This document shows positions 45,458 to 54,646 of a stretch of 64,000 bases of DNA, in pieces (position 1 is the first letter of the stretch; each line of letters starts with the position of its first letter). The stretch covers positions 310,001-374,000 of the forward strand of contig NZ_AXAZ01000001.1 of the NCBI RefSeq assembly GCF_000473065.1, in the 5' to 3' direction. A model generated the notes under the pieces. It searched no databases. It was not told the DNA's origin and saw only the letters and a list, made by a program, of their open reading frames with translations. Origin of the DNA: Bradyrhizobium sp. WSM1743 (GTDB lineage: Bacteria; Pseudomonadota; Alphaproteobacteria; Rhizobiales; Xanthobacteraceae). A program made the position numbers and the translations under genes.

Positions 45458-45715
45458 ATGAAGGTTAACATCGAAATCGACTGCACCCCCCTCGAGGCCC
45501 GCCAGTTCTTCGGTCTGCCTGACGTGGCGCCGATGCAGACGGCGGTGATGGACAAGCTGCAGCAGCAGGTTCTCAGCAATATCGAGAAGGTCTCGCCGGA
45601 ATCCCTGATCCAGAGCTGGTTCACCTTCGATCCGAAGATCGCCGAGCGGTTTCAGGACATGTTCGTCGCGATGGCCGGCCTGGGTGGCACGCGCAGCAAC
45701 GACAAGAAGAAATAG
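45458..45715 (+). CDS. DUF6489 family small protein
   Basis: 85 aa, start ATG 45458 behind GGAGGGG. The opening 'MKVNIEIDCTPLEARQFFGL' and the closing 'RFQDMFVAMAGLGG...DKKK' match the DUF6489 family, short cytoplasmic proteins of alphaproteobacteria with unknown function. The C-terminal part is amphipathic. The stop codon overlaps the GTG start of the hydrolase (TAGTG), so the two are co-translated. Confidence 0.8.
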   Translation: MKVNIEIDCTPLEARQFFGLPDVAPMQTAVMDKLQQQVLSNIEKVSPESLIQSWFTFDPKIAERFQDMFVAMAGLGGTRSNDKKK

Positions 45716-46515
45716 TGCAGTCCTGGCGGGACGGGGCGCAGGATCCGGGCCGGCTTCGTCCGCCGGGTCTCGGCCTGCTGCTCGCCGAGGCCCGTGGGCT
45801 ATTCGAGTTGAATGCGAGCCTGCTGCTGTCGCCACTCCTGATGCGCGCGCCGAGGGGCGACGGCCATCCGGTGCTGGCGCTGCCGGGTTTTCTCGCCAGC
45901 GATCTCTCGATGGTGCCGATGCGGCGTTATCTCAGCGAGCTCGGCTATGAGGCACATGCCTGGCGGATGGGCCGCAATCTCGGCGGGCTCGGGCGGATGC
46001 GGGATTCGCTGCGCGCCCGTCTGGCTGAAATCCATGCCGCCACGGGGCGCAAGGTCAGCCTGGTCGGATGGAGCCTTGGCGGCGTCTATGCCCGCGATCT
46101 CGCACTATGGGCACCCGATAGGGTCCGTTACGTCATCACGCTCGGCAGCCCTTTTGTCAACGACGTGCGGGCGACCAACGCCACGCGGCTTTACGAGGCA
46201 CTGTCCGGCGAGAGGGTGGAGGATTTTGCGGAAGCGCGTGAGGCGATTGCCGGCGAGCTGCCGGTGCCGACGACGTCGATCTATTCGCGGGCTGACGGCG
46301 TCGTGAACTGGCGAACCTGTCTGCTCCGCCCCTCCGACCGCGCCGAGAATATCGAAGTGCACCTGGCAAGCCATATCGGGCTCGGGGTGAACCCGGCGGC
46401 GCTGTGGGCCGTGGCGGACCGTCTGGCGCAACCGGAGGGGGAATTTTCGCCATTTGACCGGGCCGGGCCGTTTGCCATTGCATATGCCCCGCCGGAACAG
46501 GCAGTATCGGCCTGA
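45715..46515 (+). CDS. Alpha/beta hydrolase, lipase-like (paralogue 1)
   Basis: 266 aa, GTG start overlapping the DUF6489 stop. Nucleophile serine in 'VSLVGWSLGGVYARDLAL' (GWSLG box); the acid and histidine are probably the D in 'YSRADGVVNW' and the H in 'ASHIGLGVNP'. Shares an unusual opening, 'PRGDGHPVLxLPG...ASD', and the whole domain order with the gene at 59131-59901, so the two are paralogues. An esterase or lipase acting on lipid or polyester is plausible because WS/DGAT and PHA genes surround them. No signal peptide. Confidence 0.82.
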   Translation: MQSWRDGAQDPGRLRPPGLGLLLAEARGLFELNASLLLSPLLMRAPRGDGHPVLALPGFLASDLSMVPMRRYLSELGYEAHAWRMGRNLGGLGRMRDSLRARLAEIHAATGRKVSLVGWSLGGVYARDLALWAPDRVRYVITLGSPFVNDVRATNATRLYEALSGERVEDFAEAREAIAGELPVPTTSIYSRADGVVNWRTCLLRPSDRAENIEVHLASHIGLGVNPAALWAVADRLAQPEGEFSPFDRAGPFAIAYAPPEQAVSA

Positions 46516-46563
46516 CGAGAAACGCCGCCTAAGGCGCCCGTCACATCTTGCGGGAGGGAACCT

Positions 46564-48114
46564 ATGGCTGACGGTAAGAAGCTGTCGTCGCTGGACGCGT
46601 CGTTTCTGTATCTGGAAACGCCTGAGATGCCGATGCATGTCGGCAGCATGGCGATCTTCCGCCTGCCCGACGACTACAAGGGTGACTTCTTCGAAGACTT
46701 CAAGGCGATGATCGTCTCGCGCCTGCACATCGCGCCGATCCTGAAGGCACGGCTGGAGAAGGCGCCGCTCGACATCGACCATCCCTCCTGGGTCGATGAC
46801 GACCAGTTCGACATCGACCGTCACATCTTCCGTGCCAGCCTGCCGCAGCCACGCGACCGCGCCACGCTCGAGCGCATCGTCGGCTGGATGCACGCCAAGC
46901 TTTTGAACCGCGCGCGCCCGCTCTGGGAGTTCTACGTGTTCGAGGGCATGAAGGACAACGAGGTCGGGCTCTATTCCAAGATGCACCACGCCGCGATCGA
47001 TGGCGGCGCCGGCGCGGCGCTGACCAACATGATCTACGACATCTCGCCGATCCCACGGAAGGTCGACCCGCCGACGGCCGGAGCCAAGCCCGGGCAGGAA
47101 CCGCGCGACATCGCTGCGAACCTGCTCGATTCCTATCAGCAGCTGTTCAGCCAGCCGCTCGATGCTTCCCAGGCGGCGAAGAACCTGCAGCTGCCGCGCA
47201 CCGGCAAGAGCGATATCGGCTCGATCCTGTTCGACAACGCGATGTACCAGATCGAGAGCGCGGTGCGCTTTGCCGGCAACATCCCGACCGTGCTCAAGAG
47301 CGTTTCTGACGTGCTCGGCAAGATCGCCGATCCCAGATCGCGCGAGAGCCTTGCCAGCATGGTGTCGCCGCCGACGATGCTGAACAAGACGATCTCGTCG
47401 GAGCGCAGCTTTGCCGGCGTGTCGATCTCGCTGTCGCGGGCGAAGGTGCTGGCCAAGCAGACCGGCGGCAAGCTCAACGACGTCGTGCTGGCGCTCGCCT
47501 CCGGCGTTGTCCGCCGCTACCTCCTGCAATATGGCACGCTGCCGGCCAAATCCCTGACCGCGGCGGTGCCGATCTCGCTGCGCGAGGAGGGCAACACCGA
47601 AGCCAACAACCAGGTGTTCGGCATGATCTGTTCGATCGCGACCAACATCGCCGATCCCAAGGCGCGGCTGGAGGCGATCATCGCGCAATCGACCAAGTCG
47701 AAGGAGATGTCGCATCCCTTGCGCGCCTTGATGCCGCAGGTCTCCAACATCTCGATGCTGGGCGCGCCGATCATGGTGCAGATCCTGGCGCTGCTCTACA
47801 GCCGCTCCAATTTGTCGGACGTGCTGCCGCCGGCCGCGAACATCACGGTGTCCAACGTGCCCGGGCCGCGACAGACGCTCTATGCCGCCGGCGCTGAGCT
47901 ATTGCACATCTTCCCGGTGTCAATCGCGACGCATGGGCAGGCGCTCAACATCACCGTGCAGAGCTATCGCGGCCAGCTCGATTTCGGCTTCATCGTCGGG
48001 GCCAACATCATTCCGCATGTGCAGGTGATGTGCGACATGCTGCCCGAGGAGTTTGCCGCGCTAGAAGCCGCCTATGCGCCGCCGGCGGCCGAGGTCAAGG
48101 GCGCCGCCGAATAG
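46564..48114 (+). CDS. Wax ester synthase/diacylglycerol acyltransferase (WS/DGAT) family protein
   Basis: 516 aa, start ATG 46564 after GGGAGGGA. The acyltransferase motif HHxxxDG is intact as HHAAIDG at 141-147. Other family marks are 'LSSLDASFLYLETPEMPMHV' at the N-terminus, 'PLWEFYVFEGM' and 'ISNVPGP'-like 'TVSNVPGPRQTLYAAGA' near the C-terminus. Transfers an acyl group from acyl-CoA to a long-chain alcohol or diacylglycerol, making wax esters or triacylglycerol. Neighbours (hydrolase, epoxide hydrolase, CYP102A) fit fatty-acyl metabolism. Confidence 0.92.
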   Translation: MADGKKLSSLDASFLYLETPEMPMHVGSMAIFRLPDDYKGDFFEDFKAMIVSRLHIAPILKARLEKAPLDIDHPSWVDDDQFDIDRHIFRASLPQPRDRATLERIVGWMHAKLLNRARPLWEFYVFEGMKDNEVGLYSKMHHAAIDGGAGAALTNMIYDISPIPRKVDPPTAGAKPGQEPRDIAANLLDSYQQLFSQPLDASQAAKNLQLPRTGKSDIGSILFDNAMYQIESAVRFAGNIPTVLKSVSDVLGKIADPRSRESLASMVSPPTMLNKTISSERSFAGVSISLSRAKVLAKQTGGKLNDVVLALASGVVRRYLLQYGTLPAKSLTAAVPISLREEGNTEANNQVFGMICSIATNIADPKARLEAIIAQSTKSKEMSHPLRALMPQVSNISMLGAPIMVQILALLYSRSNLSDVLPPAANITVSNVPGPRQTLYAAGAELLHIFPVSIATHGQALNITVQSYRGQLDFGFIVGANIIPHVQVMCDMLPEEFAALEAAYAPPAAEVKGAAE

Positions 48115-48124
48115 GAAGTTCGCC

Positions 48125-49120
48125 ATGATCGAGATGCCGCCGCTGAAGTTCGTGCAGACGAACGGGATCCGTATGGGCTATTACGAGGCCGGCCCGCAGA
48201 GCGACAAGCCGCCGATGGTGCTGTGCCATGGCTGGCCCGAGCTTGCCTTCTCCTGGCGCCACCAGATCAAGGCGCTGAGCGAGGCCGGCATCCGGATGAT
48301 CGCGCCCGACCAGCGCGGCTATGGCGCGACCGACCGGCCCGAGCCGGTCGAAGCTTACGATATCGAACATCTGACTGGCGATCTCGTCGGACTGCTGGAT
48401 CATCTGAACATCGACAAGGCGGTCTTCGTCGGTCACGACTGGGGTGGTTTCGTCGTCTGGCAGATGCCGCTGCGGCACATCGATCGGGTGGCCGGCGTGG
48501 TCGGCATCAACACGCCACACACCAACCGGGCCTGGGCCGATCCGATCGAGCTGTTGCGCGCGCGCTTCGGCGACAAGATGTACATCGTGCAATTCCAGGA
48601 TCCCGCGCGCGAGCCCGACAGGATATTCGGCAGTCGCGTCGAACAGACCTTCGATGCGTTCATGCGTAAGCCGGTGCCGCGCCCGGCCGACGCGCCACCG
48701 GAGGAGGTGGTTGCCGGTGTCGGGGCTTCGCCGCGGCTCAATCTGGCATTTCCCCAGATGATTGCCGGCTATGACGCGAAGCATGATCCGCGTACGCCGA
48801 TTCTGTCGCCGGAAGAGAAGAAAGTCTTCGTCGATACCTTCACCAGAACCGGCTTCACCGGCGGCATCAACTGGTACCGCAACATGTCGCGCAACTGGAC
48901 GCGTGCCGAAGGGCTCGATCATACGGTCCGCGTGCCGTCGCTGATGATCATGGCCGAGAATGACGCGGTGTTGCCGCCGTCGTCCGCTGATGGCATGGAG
49001 AAGCTGATTCCCGACCTCGAGAAGTATCTGGTGAAAGACAGCGGCCATTGGACGCAGCAGGAGAAGCCGGAAGAAGTCAGCGCCAAGCTGATCGAATGGC
49101 GTAGAAGGCGGTTCGGCTAG
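48125..49120 (+). CDS. Alpha/beta hydrolase, epoxide hydrolase type
   Basis: 331 aa from ATG 48125, 10 bp after the WS/DGAT gene. Oxyanion motif HGWPE, 'APDQRGYGATDRPE', the nucleophile Asp in 'VFVGHDWGGFVVWQ', 'WYRNMSRNW' in the cap with a lid tyrosine, 'MIMAENDAVLPP' for the acid, and the general-base His in 'VKDSGHWTQQEKPE'. Opens epoxides to diols; the D nucleophile separates it from haloalkane-independent esterases. Could act on epoxides made from unsaturated fatty acids by the CYP102A enzyme encoded next. Confidence 0.9.
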   Translation: MIEMPPLKFVQTNGIRMGYYEAGPQSDKPPMVLCHGWPELAFSWRHQIKALSEAGIRMIAPDQRGYGATDRPEPVEAYDIEHLTGDLVGLLDHLNIDKAVFVGHDWGGFVVWQMPLRHIDRVAGVVGINTPHTNRAWADPIELLRARFGDKMYIVQFQDPAREPDRIFGSRVEQTFDAFMRKPVPRPADAPPEEVVAGVGASPRLNLAFPQMIAGYDAKHDPRTPILSPEEKKVFVDTFTRTGFTGGINWYRNMSRNWTRAEGLDHTVRVPSLMIMAENDAVLPPSSADGMEKLIPDLEKYLVKDSGHWTQQEKPEEVSAKLIEWRRRRFG

Positions 49121-49122
49121 CT

Positions 49123-49210
49123 CGTCATTGCGAGCGAAGCGAAGCAATCCAGGAATGTGTCCGCGGAGACACTCTGGATTGCTTCGTCGCAAGAGCTCCT
49201 CGCAATGACG
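49123..49210. repeat. Intergenic palindromic repeat, family C, copy 2
   Basis: CGTCATTGCGAGCGAAGCGAAGCAATCC and GGATTGCTTCGTCGCAAGAGCTCCTCGCAATGACG are the two arms, in shortened notation: arms start CGTCATTGCGAG and end CTCGCAATGACG, with GAAGCAATCC/GGATTGCTTC inside. It lacks the inserted hairpin of copy 1. Lies between the epoxide hydrolase and CYP102A genes; the CYP frame stays open through it but starts after it. Confidence 0.8.
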
Positions 49211-49237
49211 AGGGCTACTGAGGGGGAAAAGCTTTTA

Positions 49238-52200
49238 ATGTCATCCAAGAACCGTCTGGACCCGATCCCGCAGCCGCCGACCAAGCCGGTGGTCGGCAAC
49301 ATGCTGTCGCTGGACTCGGCGGCTCCGGTGCAGCACCTGACGCGGCTCGCCAAGGAGCTGGGTCCGATCTTCTGGCTCGACATGATGGGCTCGCCGATCG
49401 TCGTCGTCTCCGGCCACGATCTCGTTGACGAGCTCTCCGATGAGAAGCGCTTCGACAAGACGGTGCGCGGCGCGCTGCGGCGCGTGCGTGCGGTCGGCGG
49501 CGACGGCCTGTTCACCGCCGATACCAGGGAGCCGAACTGGAGCAAGGCGAACAACATCCTGCTCCAGCCCTTTGGCAACCGCGCCATGCAGTCCTATCAT
49601 CCGAGCATGGTCGACATCGCCGAGCAGCTCGTCCAGAAATGGGAGCGGCTCAACGCCGACGACGAGATCGACGTCGTTCATGACATGACCGCGCTGACGC
49701 TGGATACGATCGGCCTGTGCGGCTTCGACTACCGCTTCAACTCGTTTTACCGGCGCGACTATCATCCCTTCGTCGAGTCGCTGGTGCGTTCGCTCGAAAC
49801 CATCATGATGACGCGCGGCCTGCCGTTTGAGCAGCTTTGGATGCAGAAGCGGCGCAAGACGCTGGCTGAAGACGTCGCCTTCATGAACAAGATGGTCGAC
49901 GAGATCATCGCCGAGCGCCGCAAGAGCGCGGAAGGCATCGATGACAAGAAGGACATGCTCGCCGCGATGATGACCGGCATCGACCGCTCCACCGGCGAGC
50001 AGCTCGACGACGTCAACATCCGCTACCAGATCAACACCTTCCTGATCGCGGGCCACGAGACCACCAGCGGTCTGTTGTCCTACGCGCTTTATGCGCTGCT
50101 CAAGCATCCGGACATTCTCAAGAAGGCCTATGACGAGGTCGACCGCGTCTTCGGCCCCGATGTCAATGCGAAGCCGACCTACCAGCAGGTGACGCAGCTC
50201 ACCTACATCACGCAGATCCTCAAAGAGGCGCTGCGGCTGTGGCCGCCGGCGCCGGCCTACGGCATCACGCCGCTGAACGACGAGACTCTCGGCGGCGGCA
50301 AGTACAAGCTCCGGAAGGGCACGTTCGTCACCATCCTGGTGACGGCTCTGCATCGCGATCCCTCCGTCTGGGGCCCCAATCCTGATGCCTTCGACCCTGA
50401 GAATTTCAGCCGCGAAGCGGAAGCAAAACGGCCGATCAATGCCTGGAAGCCGTTCGGCAACGGCCAGCGCGCCTGCATCGGCCGCGGCTTCGCCATGCAC
50501 GAGGCCGCGCTCGCGCTCGGCATGATCCTGCAGCGCTTCAAGCTGATCGACCACCAGCGCTACCAGATGCATCTGAAGGAGACGCTGACGATCAAGCCCG
50601 AAGGCTTCAAGATCAAGGTGCGTCCACGCGCCGATCGCGAACGCGGCGCCTATGGCGGGCCTGTCGCGGTTGCGTCCTCAGCGCCGAAGGCGCAGCGCCA
50701 GCCCACCACGCGCCCCGGCCACAACACGCCGATGCTGGTGCTCTACGGCTCCAATCTCGGCACCGCGGAGGAACTCGCAACGCGCATGGCGGACCTTGCC
50801 GAGATCAACGGCTTTGCCGTGCATCTGGGCCCGCTCGACGATTATGTCGGCAAGCTGCCGCAGGAGGGCGGCGTGCTCATCATCTGCGCCTCCTATAACG
50901 GCGCGCCGCCGGACAATGCGACGCAATTCGTCAAATGGCTCGGCGACGATTTGCCGAAGGATGCCTTTGCCGGGGTACGCTACGCCGTGTTCGGCTGCGG
51001 CAACAGCGACTGGGCCGCGACCTATCAGTCGGTGCCGCGCTTCATCGACGAGCAATTGTCGAAGCACGGCGCGCGCGCAGTCTATCCGCGCGGCGAGGGC
51101 GACGCGCGCAGCGATCTCGACGGCCAATTCCAGAAATGGTTCCCGGCGGCGGCCCAGGTCGCCACCAAGGAATTCGGCATCGACTGGAATTTCACCCGCA
51201 CCGCGGAAGATGATCCGCTTTACGCAATCGAGCCTGTCGCGGTGACCGCCGTCAACACCATCGTTGCCCAGGGCGGCGCGGTAGCCATGAAGGTGCTGAT
51301 CAATGACGAGCTCCAGAACAAGAGCGGCCCCAATCCGTCGGAGCGTTCGACGCGCCACATCGAGGTGCAGCTGCCGTCCAACATGACTTATCGGGTCGGC
51401 GATCATTTGAGCATCGTTCCGCGCAACGATCCGACGCTGGTGGATTCCGTTGCCCGCCGCTTCGGTTTCCTGCCCGCCGACCAGATCAGGTTGCAGGTCG
51501 CCGAGGGCCGCCGCGCGCAATTGCCGGTCGGCGAGGCCGTGTCGGTCGGCCGCCTGCTCAGCGAGTTCGTCGAGCTGCAGCAGGTGGCGACCCGCAAGCA
51601 GATTCAGATCATGGCCGAGCACACCCGCTGCCCGGTCACCAAGCCGAAGCTGCTGGGCTTCGTTGGCGAGGAATCCGAGCCGCTCGAGCGCTACCGCAGC
51701 GAGATCCTAGCCAGGCGCAAATCGGTGTTCGACCTGCTGCTCGAATATCCCGCCTGCGAACTGCCGTTCCATGTTTATCTGGAAATGCTCTCGCTGCTGG
51801 CGCCGCGCTATTACTCGATCTCCTCCTCGCCGTCGGTCGACCCGGCGCGATGCAGCGTCACGGTCGGCGTGGTGGAAGGCCCCGCCGCCTCCGGCCGCGG
51901 TACCTACAAGGGCATCTGCTCGAACTATCTCGCCAACCGTCGCGCGGGCGATACGATCTACGCCACGGTGCGCGAGACCAAGGCGGGCTTCCGGCTGCCC
52001 GATGATCCGTCCGTGCCGATCATCATGATCGGCCCGGGCACGGGACTTGCGCCGTTCCGCGGCTTCCTCCAGGAGCGCGCCGCGCGCAAGGCGAAGGGGG
52101 CCACGCTCGGCCCGGCCATGCTGTTCTTCGGCTGCCGGCATCCCGATCAGGATTTTCTCTACGCGGTCGAGCTGAACGCACTGGCGGGCGCCGGCATCAC

Positions 52201-52474
52201 CGAGCTCTTCACCGCATTCTCGCGTGCGGATGGGCCGAAGACCTATGTGCAGCACATGCTCGCTGCGCAGAAGGACAAGGTCTGGCCGCTGATCGAGCAC
52301 GGCGCCATCATCTATGTCTGCGGTGATGGCGGCAAGATGGAGCCCGACGTGAAGGCGGCCCTCGTCGCGATTCATCGCGAGAAGAACGGCGGCGATGCGG
52401 TCGCTAGTGCGCGCTGGATCGAGGAGATGGGCACGAAGAACCGGTATGTGCTGGACGTCTGGGCGGGAGGGTGA
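49238..52474 (+). CDS. Self-sufficient cytochrome P450/NADPH reductase fusion (CYP102A family)
   Basis: 1078 aa from ATG 49238 with AGGGGG ~11 nt upstream. P450 domain ~1-460: GHETTS at 272-277, ExxR E330/R333, heme motif 'FGNGQRACIGRGFAMHEA' with C413. Short linker, FMN domain from about 495 ('PMLVLYGSNLGTAEELATRM'), then the FAD/NADPH reductase with 'RYYSISSSP' (FAD) and 'IGPGTGLAPFRGFL' (NADPH). Same architecture and length as P450 BM3; I recognise it as close to CYP102A6 of Bradyrhizobium. It hydroxylates or epoxidises long-chain fatty acids without separate redox partners. Confidence 0.96.
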   Translation: MSSKNRLDPIPQPPTKPVVGNMLSLDSAAPVQHLTRLAKELGPIFWLDMMGSPIVVVSGHDLVDELSDEKRFDKTVRGALRRVRAVGGDGLFTADTREPNWSKANNILLQPFGNRAMQSYHPSMVDIAEQLVQKWERLNADDEIDVVHDMTALTLDTIGLCGFDYRFNSFYRRDYHPFVESLVRSLETIMMTRGLPFEQLWMQKRRKTLAEDVAFMNKMVDEIIAERRKSAEGIDDKKDMLAAMMTGIDRSTGEQLDDVNIRYQINTFLIAGHETTSGLLSYALYALLKHPDILKKAYDEVDRVFGPDVNAKPTYQQVTQLTYITQILKEALRLWPPAPAYGITPLNDETLGGGKYKLRKGTFVTILVTALHRDPSVWGPNPDAFDPENFSREAEAKRPINAWKPFGNGQRACIGRGFAMHEAALALGMILQRFKLIDHQRYQMHLKETLTIKPEGFKIKVRPRADRERGAYGGPVAVASSAPKAQRQPTTRPGHNTPMLVLYGSNLGTAEELATRMADLAEINGFAVHLGPLDDYVGKLPQEGGVLIICASYNGAPPDNATQFVKWLGDDLPKDAFAGVRYAVFGCGNSDWAATYQSVPRFIDEQLSKHGARAVYPRGEGDARSDLDGQFQKWFPAAAQVATKEFGIDWNFTRTAEDDPLYAIEPVAVTAVNTIVAQGGAVAMKVLINDELQNKSGPNPSERSTRHIEVQLPSNMTYRVGDHLSIVPRNDPTLVDSVARRFGFLPADQIRLQVAEGRRAQLPVGEAVSVGRLLSEFVELQQVATRKQIQIMAEHTRCPVTKPKLLGFVGEESEPLERYRSEILARRKSVFDLLLEYPACELPFHVYLEMLSLLAPRYYSISSSPSVDPARCSVTVGVVEGPAASGRGTYKGICSNYLANRRAGDTIYATVRETKAGFRLPDDPSVPIIMIGPGTGLAPFRGFLQERAARKAKGATLGPAMLFFGCRHPDQDFLYAVELNALAGAGITELFTAFSRADGPKTYVQHMLAAQKDKVWPLIEHGAIIYVCGDGGKMEPDVKAALVAIHREKNGGDAVASARWIEEMGTKNRYVLDVWAGG

Positions 52475-52504
52475 TTGTTCGCCCGATCGTGCTAAAGCAT
52501 TCCT

Positions 52505-53179
52505 ATGATTCCCTGGGAAAAACTCGACACCGCCAAAATCCCCGGTTCCGACGAGGAGCTCCGCCTGATGCGGCGGGGCAAGGAGTTCTCCATCAAGCTC
52601 GGCACCAACGAGCTGATGAACAGCCGCCTGTCGGGCTCGGAAGCCGCGCTCGCCACGCTCGCGGCGAAGCAGATCGAGAGGGTCGCAAAGCCCGTCGTCC
52701 TCATCGGCGGCCTCGGCATGGGTTTTACGCTGCGCGCGGCGCTCGCCGTGCTCGGACCTAAGGCGAAGATCGTAGTCTCCGAGCTTGTCCCGGCGGTCGT
52801 CGCCTGGGCACGCGGCCCTATGGCTGAGGTCTTTGGCGACAGCCTCGATGATGCCAGGGTGAGCATCCGGGAAACTGACGTCGGCGACATCATCCGGGCG
52901 CAGCGATCGGGCTTCGATGCCATTCTTCTCGACGTCGACAACGGGCCGGAGGGGCTGACCCGGAAGGACAATGATGCGCTCTATAGTGCGAGCGGGCTCT
53001 CGGCCGCGAAGGCAGCGTTGCGGCCGGGCGGCGTGCTCGCCGTCTGGTCGTCGGGACCCCATCCGGTGTTCACCAAGCGGCTTCGCCGTGCCGGTTTCGA
53101 CGTCAACGAGGTCAATGTCCGCGCCACCGGCAGAGGCGGCGGCGCGCGCCATGTGATCTGGATCGCACGGAAGGGTTAG
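52505..53179 (+). CDS. Spermidine-synthase-like / class I methyltransferase-fold protein
   Basis: 224 aa, start ATG 52505, 30 bp after the P450 fusion. Glycine-rich nucleotide motif 'VVLIGGLGMGFTLRAALAVL', acidic strand end 'KIVVSELVPAVVAWAR', and 'FDAILLDVDNGPEGLTR' in the position of the catalytic Asp segment of aminopropyltransferases. It lacks the N-terminal beta domain of true spermidine synthases, so it may be a methyltransferase or a degenerate relative; many genomes annotate such proteins as spermidine synthase without support. Convergent with the Imm63 gene, 9 bp away. Confidence 0.75.
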   Translation: MIPWEKLDTAKIPGSDEELRLMRRGKEFSIKLGTNELMNSRLSGSEAALATLAAKQIERVAKPVVLIGGLGMGFTLRAALAVLGPKAKIVVSELVPAVVAWARGPMAEVFGDSLDDARVSIRETDVGDIIRAQRSGFDAILLDVDNGPEGLTRKDNDALYSASGLSAAKAALRPGGVLAVWSSGPHPVFTKRLRRAGFDVNEVNVRATGRGGGARHVIWIARKG

Positions 53180-53188
53180 CGGCGAAGC

Positions 53189-53632
53189 CTAGGACTCCCT
53201 TCTGCTCATGCGATTGGCAGCTTTTGTCAGTTCGTCGTCATAAGGCGCGCGTTCGAGAATACGGGCAATCTCCCGCTCCATGCGTTTGCCCATGTCCGGA
53301 CCAAGGCGTCGCATCAGTTCGATCTGCCGCGGAAACGCAATGCGCCGGCAGTCTTGATCTTCGATGCGATGCATCTGCTCGTACGAAAAGGCGAGGTTAA
53401 AAGTGACGTACTCAAATATCCAATAAAGAAGGTCATCATAGTCGGCGCTCGACCGACGATCTATTTCCTGGCCGCGTTCAACAATTACATAGTGATAAAG
53501 ACCGGCATCGACCTCGACATGCGGATGGCCGGCGTCGCGCGAGGTGCCGTAGGTCGGGAGGTCGTCTTGGAAGGCCCCAACGCGGGTCGCCAACCTCGCA
53601 ACGTCGGCTTCGATATCCTGCAAGGTTTTCAT
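53189..53632 (-). CDS. Imm63-family immunity protein, orphan
   Basis: 147 aa, cytoplasmic. Matches the Imm63 pattern of polymorphic-toxin immunity proteins: 'HPHVEVDAGLYHYVIVERGQ', 'DDLLYWIFEYVTFNLAFSYE', 'RIEDQDCRRIAFPRQIELM', and 'APYDDELTK' at the end. Immunity proteins bind and block a cognate secreted toxin. No toxin gene, secretion gene or Rhs/VgrG-like repeat is present nearby, so this is an orphan. It is 15 bp downstream of the alpha/beta hydrolase gene and on the same strand, so it is probably read from that promoter. Its central third looks less GC-rich than the neighbours. Confidence 0.78.
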   Translation of the reverse strand: MKTLQDIEADVARLATRVGAFQDDLPTYGTSRDAGHPHVEVDAGLYHYVIVERGQEIDRRSSADYDDLLYWIFEYVTFNLAFSYEQMHRIEDQDCRRIAFPRQIELMRRLGPDMGKRMEREIARILERAPYDDELTKAANRMSRRES

Positions 53633-53647
53633 GCGGGGCGGCCCGGG

Positions 53648-54562
53648 TCACGCCGCCTGCGCCGCCGCGCCATGCGCGTGCTTGTCCATCGCGTCGATAA
53701 TCTCCGGCCAGAAGCGCATGGGTAGCGCGTGGCCCATGCCCTCGATCATCAGCAGCTTTGCGTTCGGGATCGACGCCGCCGTGTCCTTGCCGCCCTCCGG
53801 ATGGACCAACGGATCGACGGCGCCGTGAATGACCAGCGTCGGAATCTTCACGGCGTGAAGACGCTCCTTGCGGCTGCCGGAGGCAAGCACGGCGCGGAGC
53901 TGGCGGCCGACGCCGGCCGGATTGAGCCCGCGCGCGAACACGCGCTCGGCGCGGCCAGGATCGAGCGCTTCCTCTTCCGGAAAATGCCCGGCGCGCAGCA
54001 CTTTCCAGGTCTGGCCGTAGCGGACGATGAACTCTTCCTTGCTGCGCGGCGGCGGCGCCATCAGCATCGCCGCGGCCTCGCGTGTCGGCGGCGGTATGCG
54101 AGGATTGCCCGTGGTCGACATGATCGAAGTCAGCGAGCGCACGCGGTGCGGAAACGACAGCGCCACCTCCTGCGCGATCATGCCACCCATGGAGGCGCCG
54201 ACCAGATGCGCTGACTTGATACCGAGCGCATCCATCAGGCCGACCGTGTCCTTGGCCATGTCGATCAGCTTGTAGGTTGCGGCCACGGGAATCCGCAAGA
54301 AGCGCAGCTTCAGCAGTTCGAGCGGCGTGAGGCGCTTGCCGCCGGCGAGATGGCTCGACTTGCCGATGTCGCGATTGTCGAAGCGGATCACGCGGAAGCC
54401 GCGCGCGGCGAGCTGCTCGCAGAACGCATCGTCCCAATGGATCATCTGCGCCCCGAGCCCCATGATCAGCACCAACGGCTCGGCAGTGTCGTTGCCGAAA
54501 ATCTCGTAGCAGATGTCGATGCCGTTGGCGCGGACGGTCTGGGGCGGCTGATGGGCGGTCAC
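53648..54562 (-). CDS. Alpha/beta hydrolase family protein
   Basis: 304 aa from GTG 54562, which has an ideal AGGAGGG 5-6 nt upstream; a longer upstream frame is open but unsupported. 'VLIMGLGAQMIHWDDAFCEQ' (oxyanion region), 'VIRFDNRDIGKSSH', nucleophile Ser in 'AHLVGASMGGMIAQEVAL', acid Asp in 'LVIHGAVDPLVHPEGG', and base His in 'IEGMGHALP'. The sequence type is that of esterases/peroxidase-like hydrolases and some PHA or ester-degrading enzymes. It is divergent from the PHA operon, sharing the 163-bp promoter gap. Confidence 0.88.
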   Translation of the reverse strand: MTAHQPPQTVRANGIDICYEIFGNDTAEPLVLIMGLGAQMIHWDDAFCEQLAARGFRVIRFDNRDIGKSSHLAGGKRLTPLELLKLRFLRIPVAATYKLIDMAKDTVGLMDALGIKSAHLVGASMGGMIAQEVALSFPHRVRSLTSIMSTTGNPRIPPPTREAAAMLMAPPPRSKEEFIVRYGQTWKVLRAGHFPEEEALDPGRAERVFARGLNPAGVGRQLRAVLASGSRKERLHAVKIPTLVIHGAVDPLVHPEGGKDTAASIPNAKLLMIEGMGHALPMRFWPEIIDAMDKHAHGAAAQAA

Positions 54563-54646
54563 GGGGTCCCTCCTGCTGATCGATGCTGTATCGCACGGTT
54601 TCGTTCCGCGAAGAAGCCGCCTGCGCGACGCCGCGCCCGCTGCTTG

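Noticed and set aside
46105..47715. 536-codon minus-strand frame across the hydrolase and WS/DGAT genes
   Set aside because: It crosses two well-supported plus-strand genes and shows no family resemblance.
49157..49237. Earlier start for the CYP102A gene
   Set aside because: It would translate repeat C2; the family begins at about MSSKNRLDPIPQPP.
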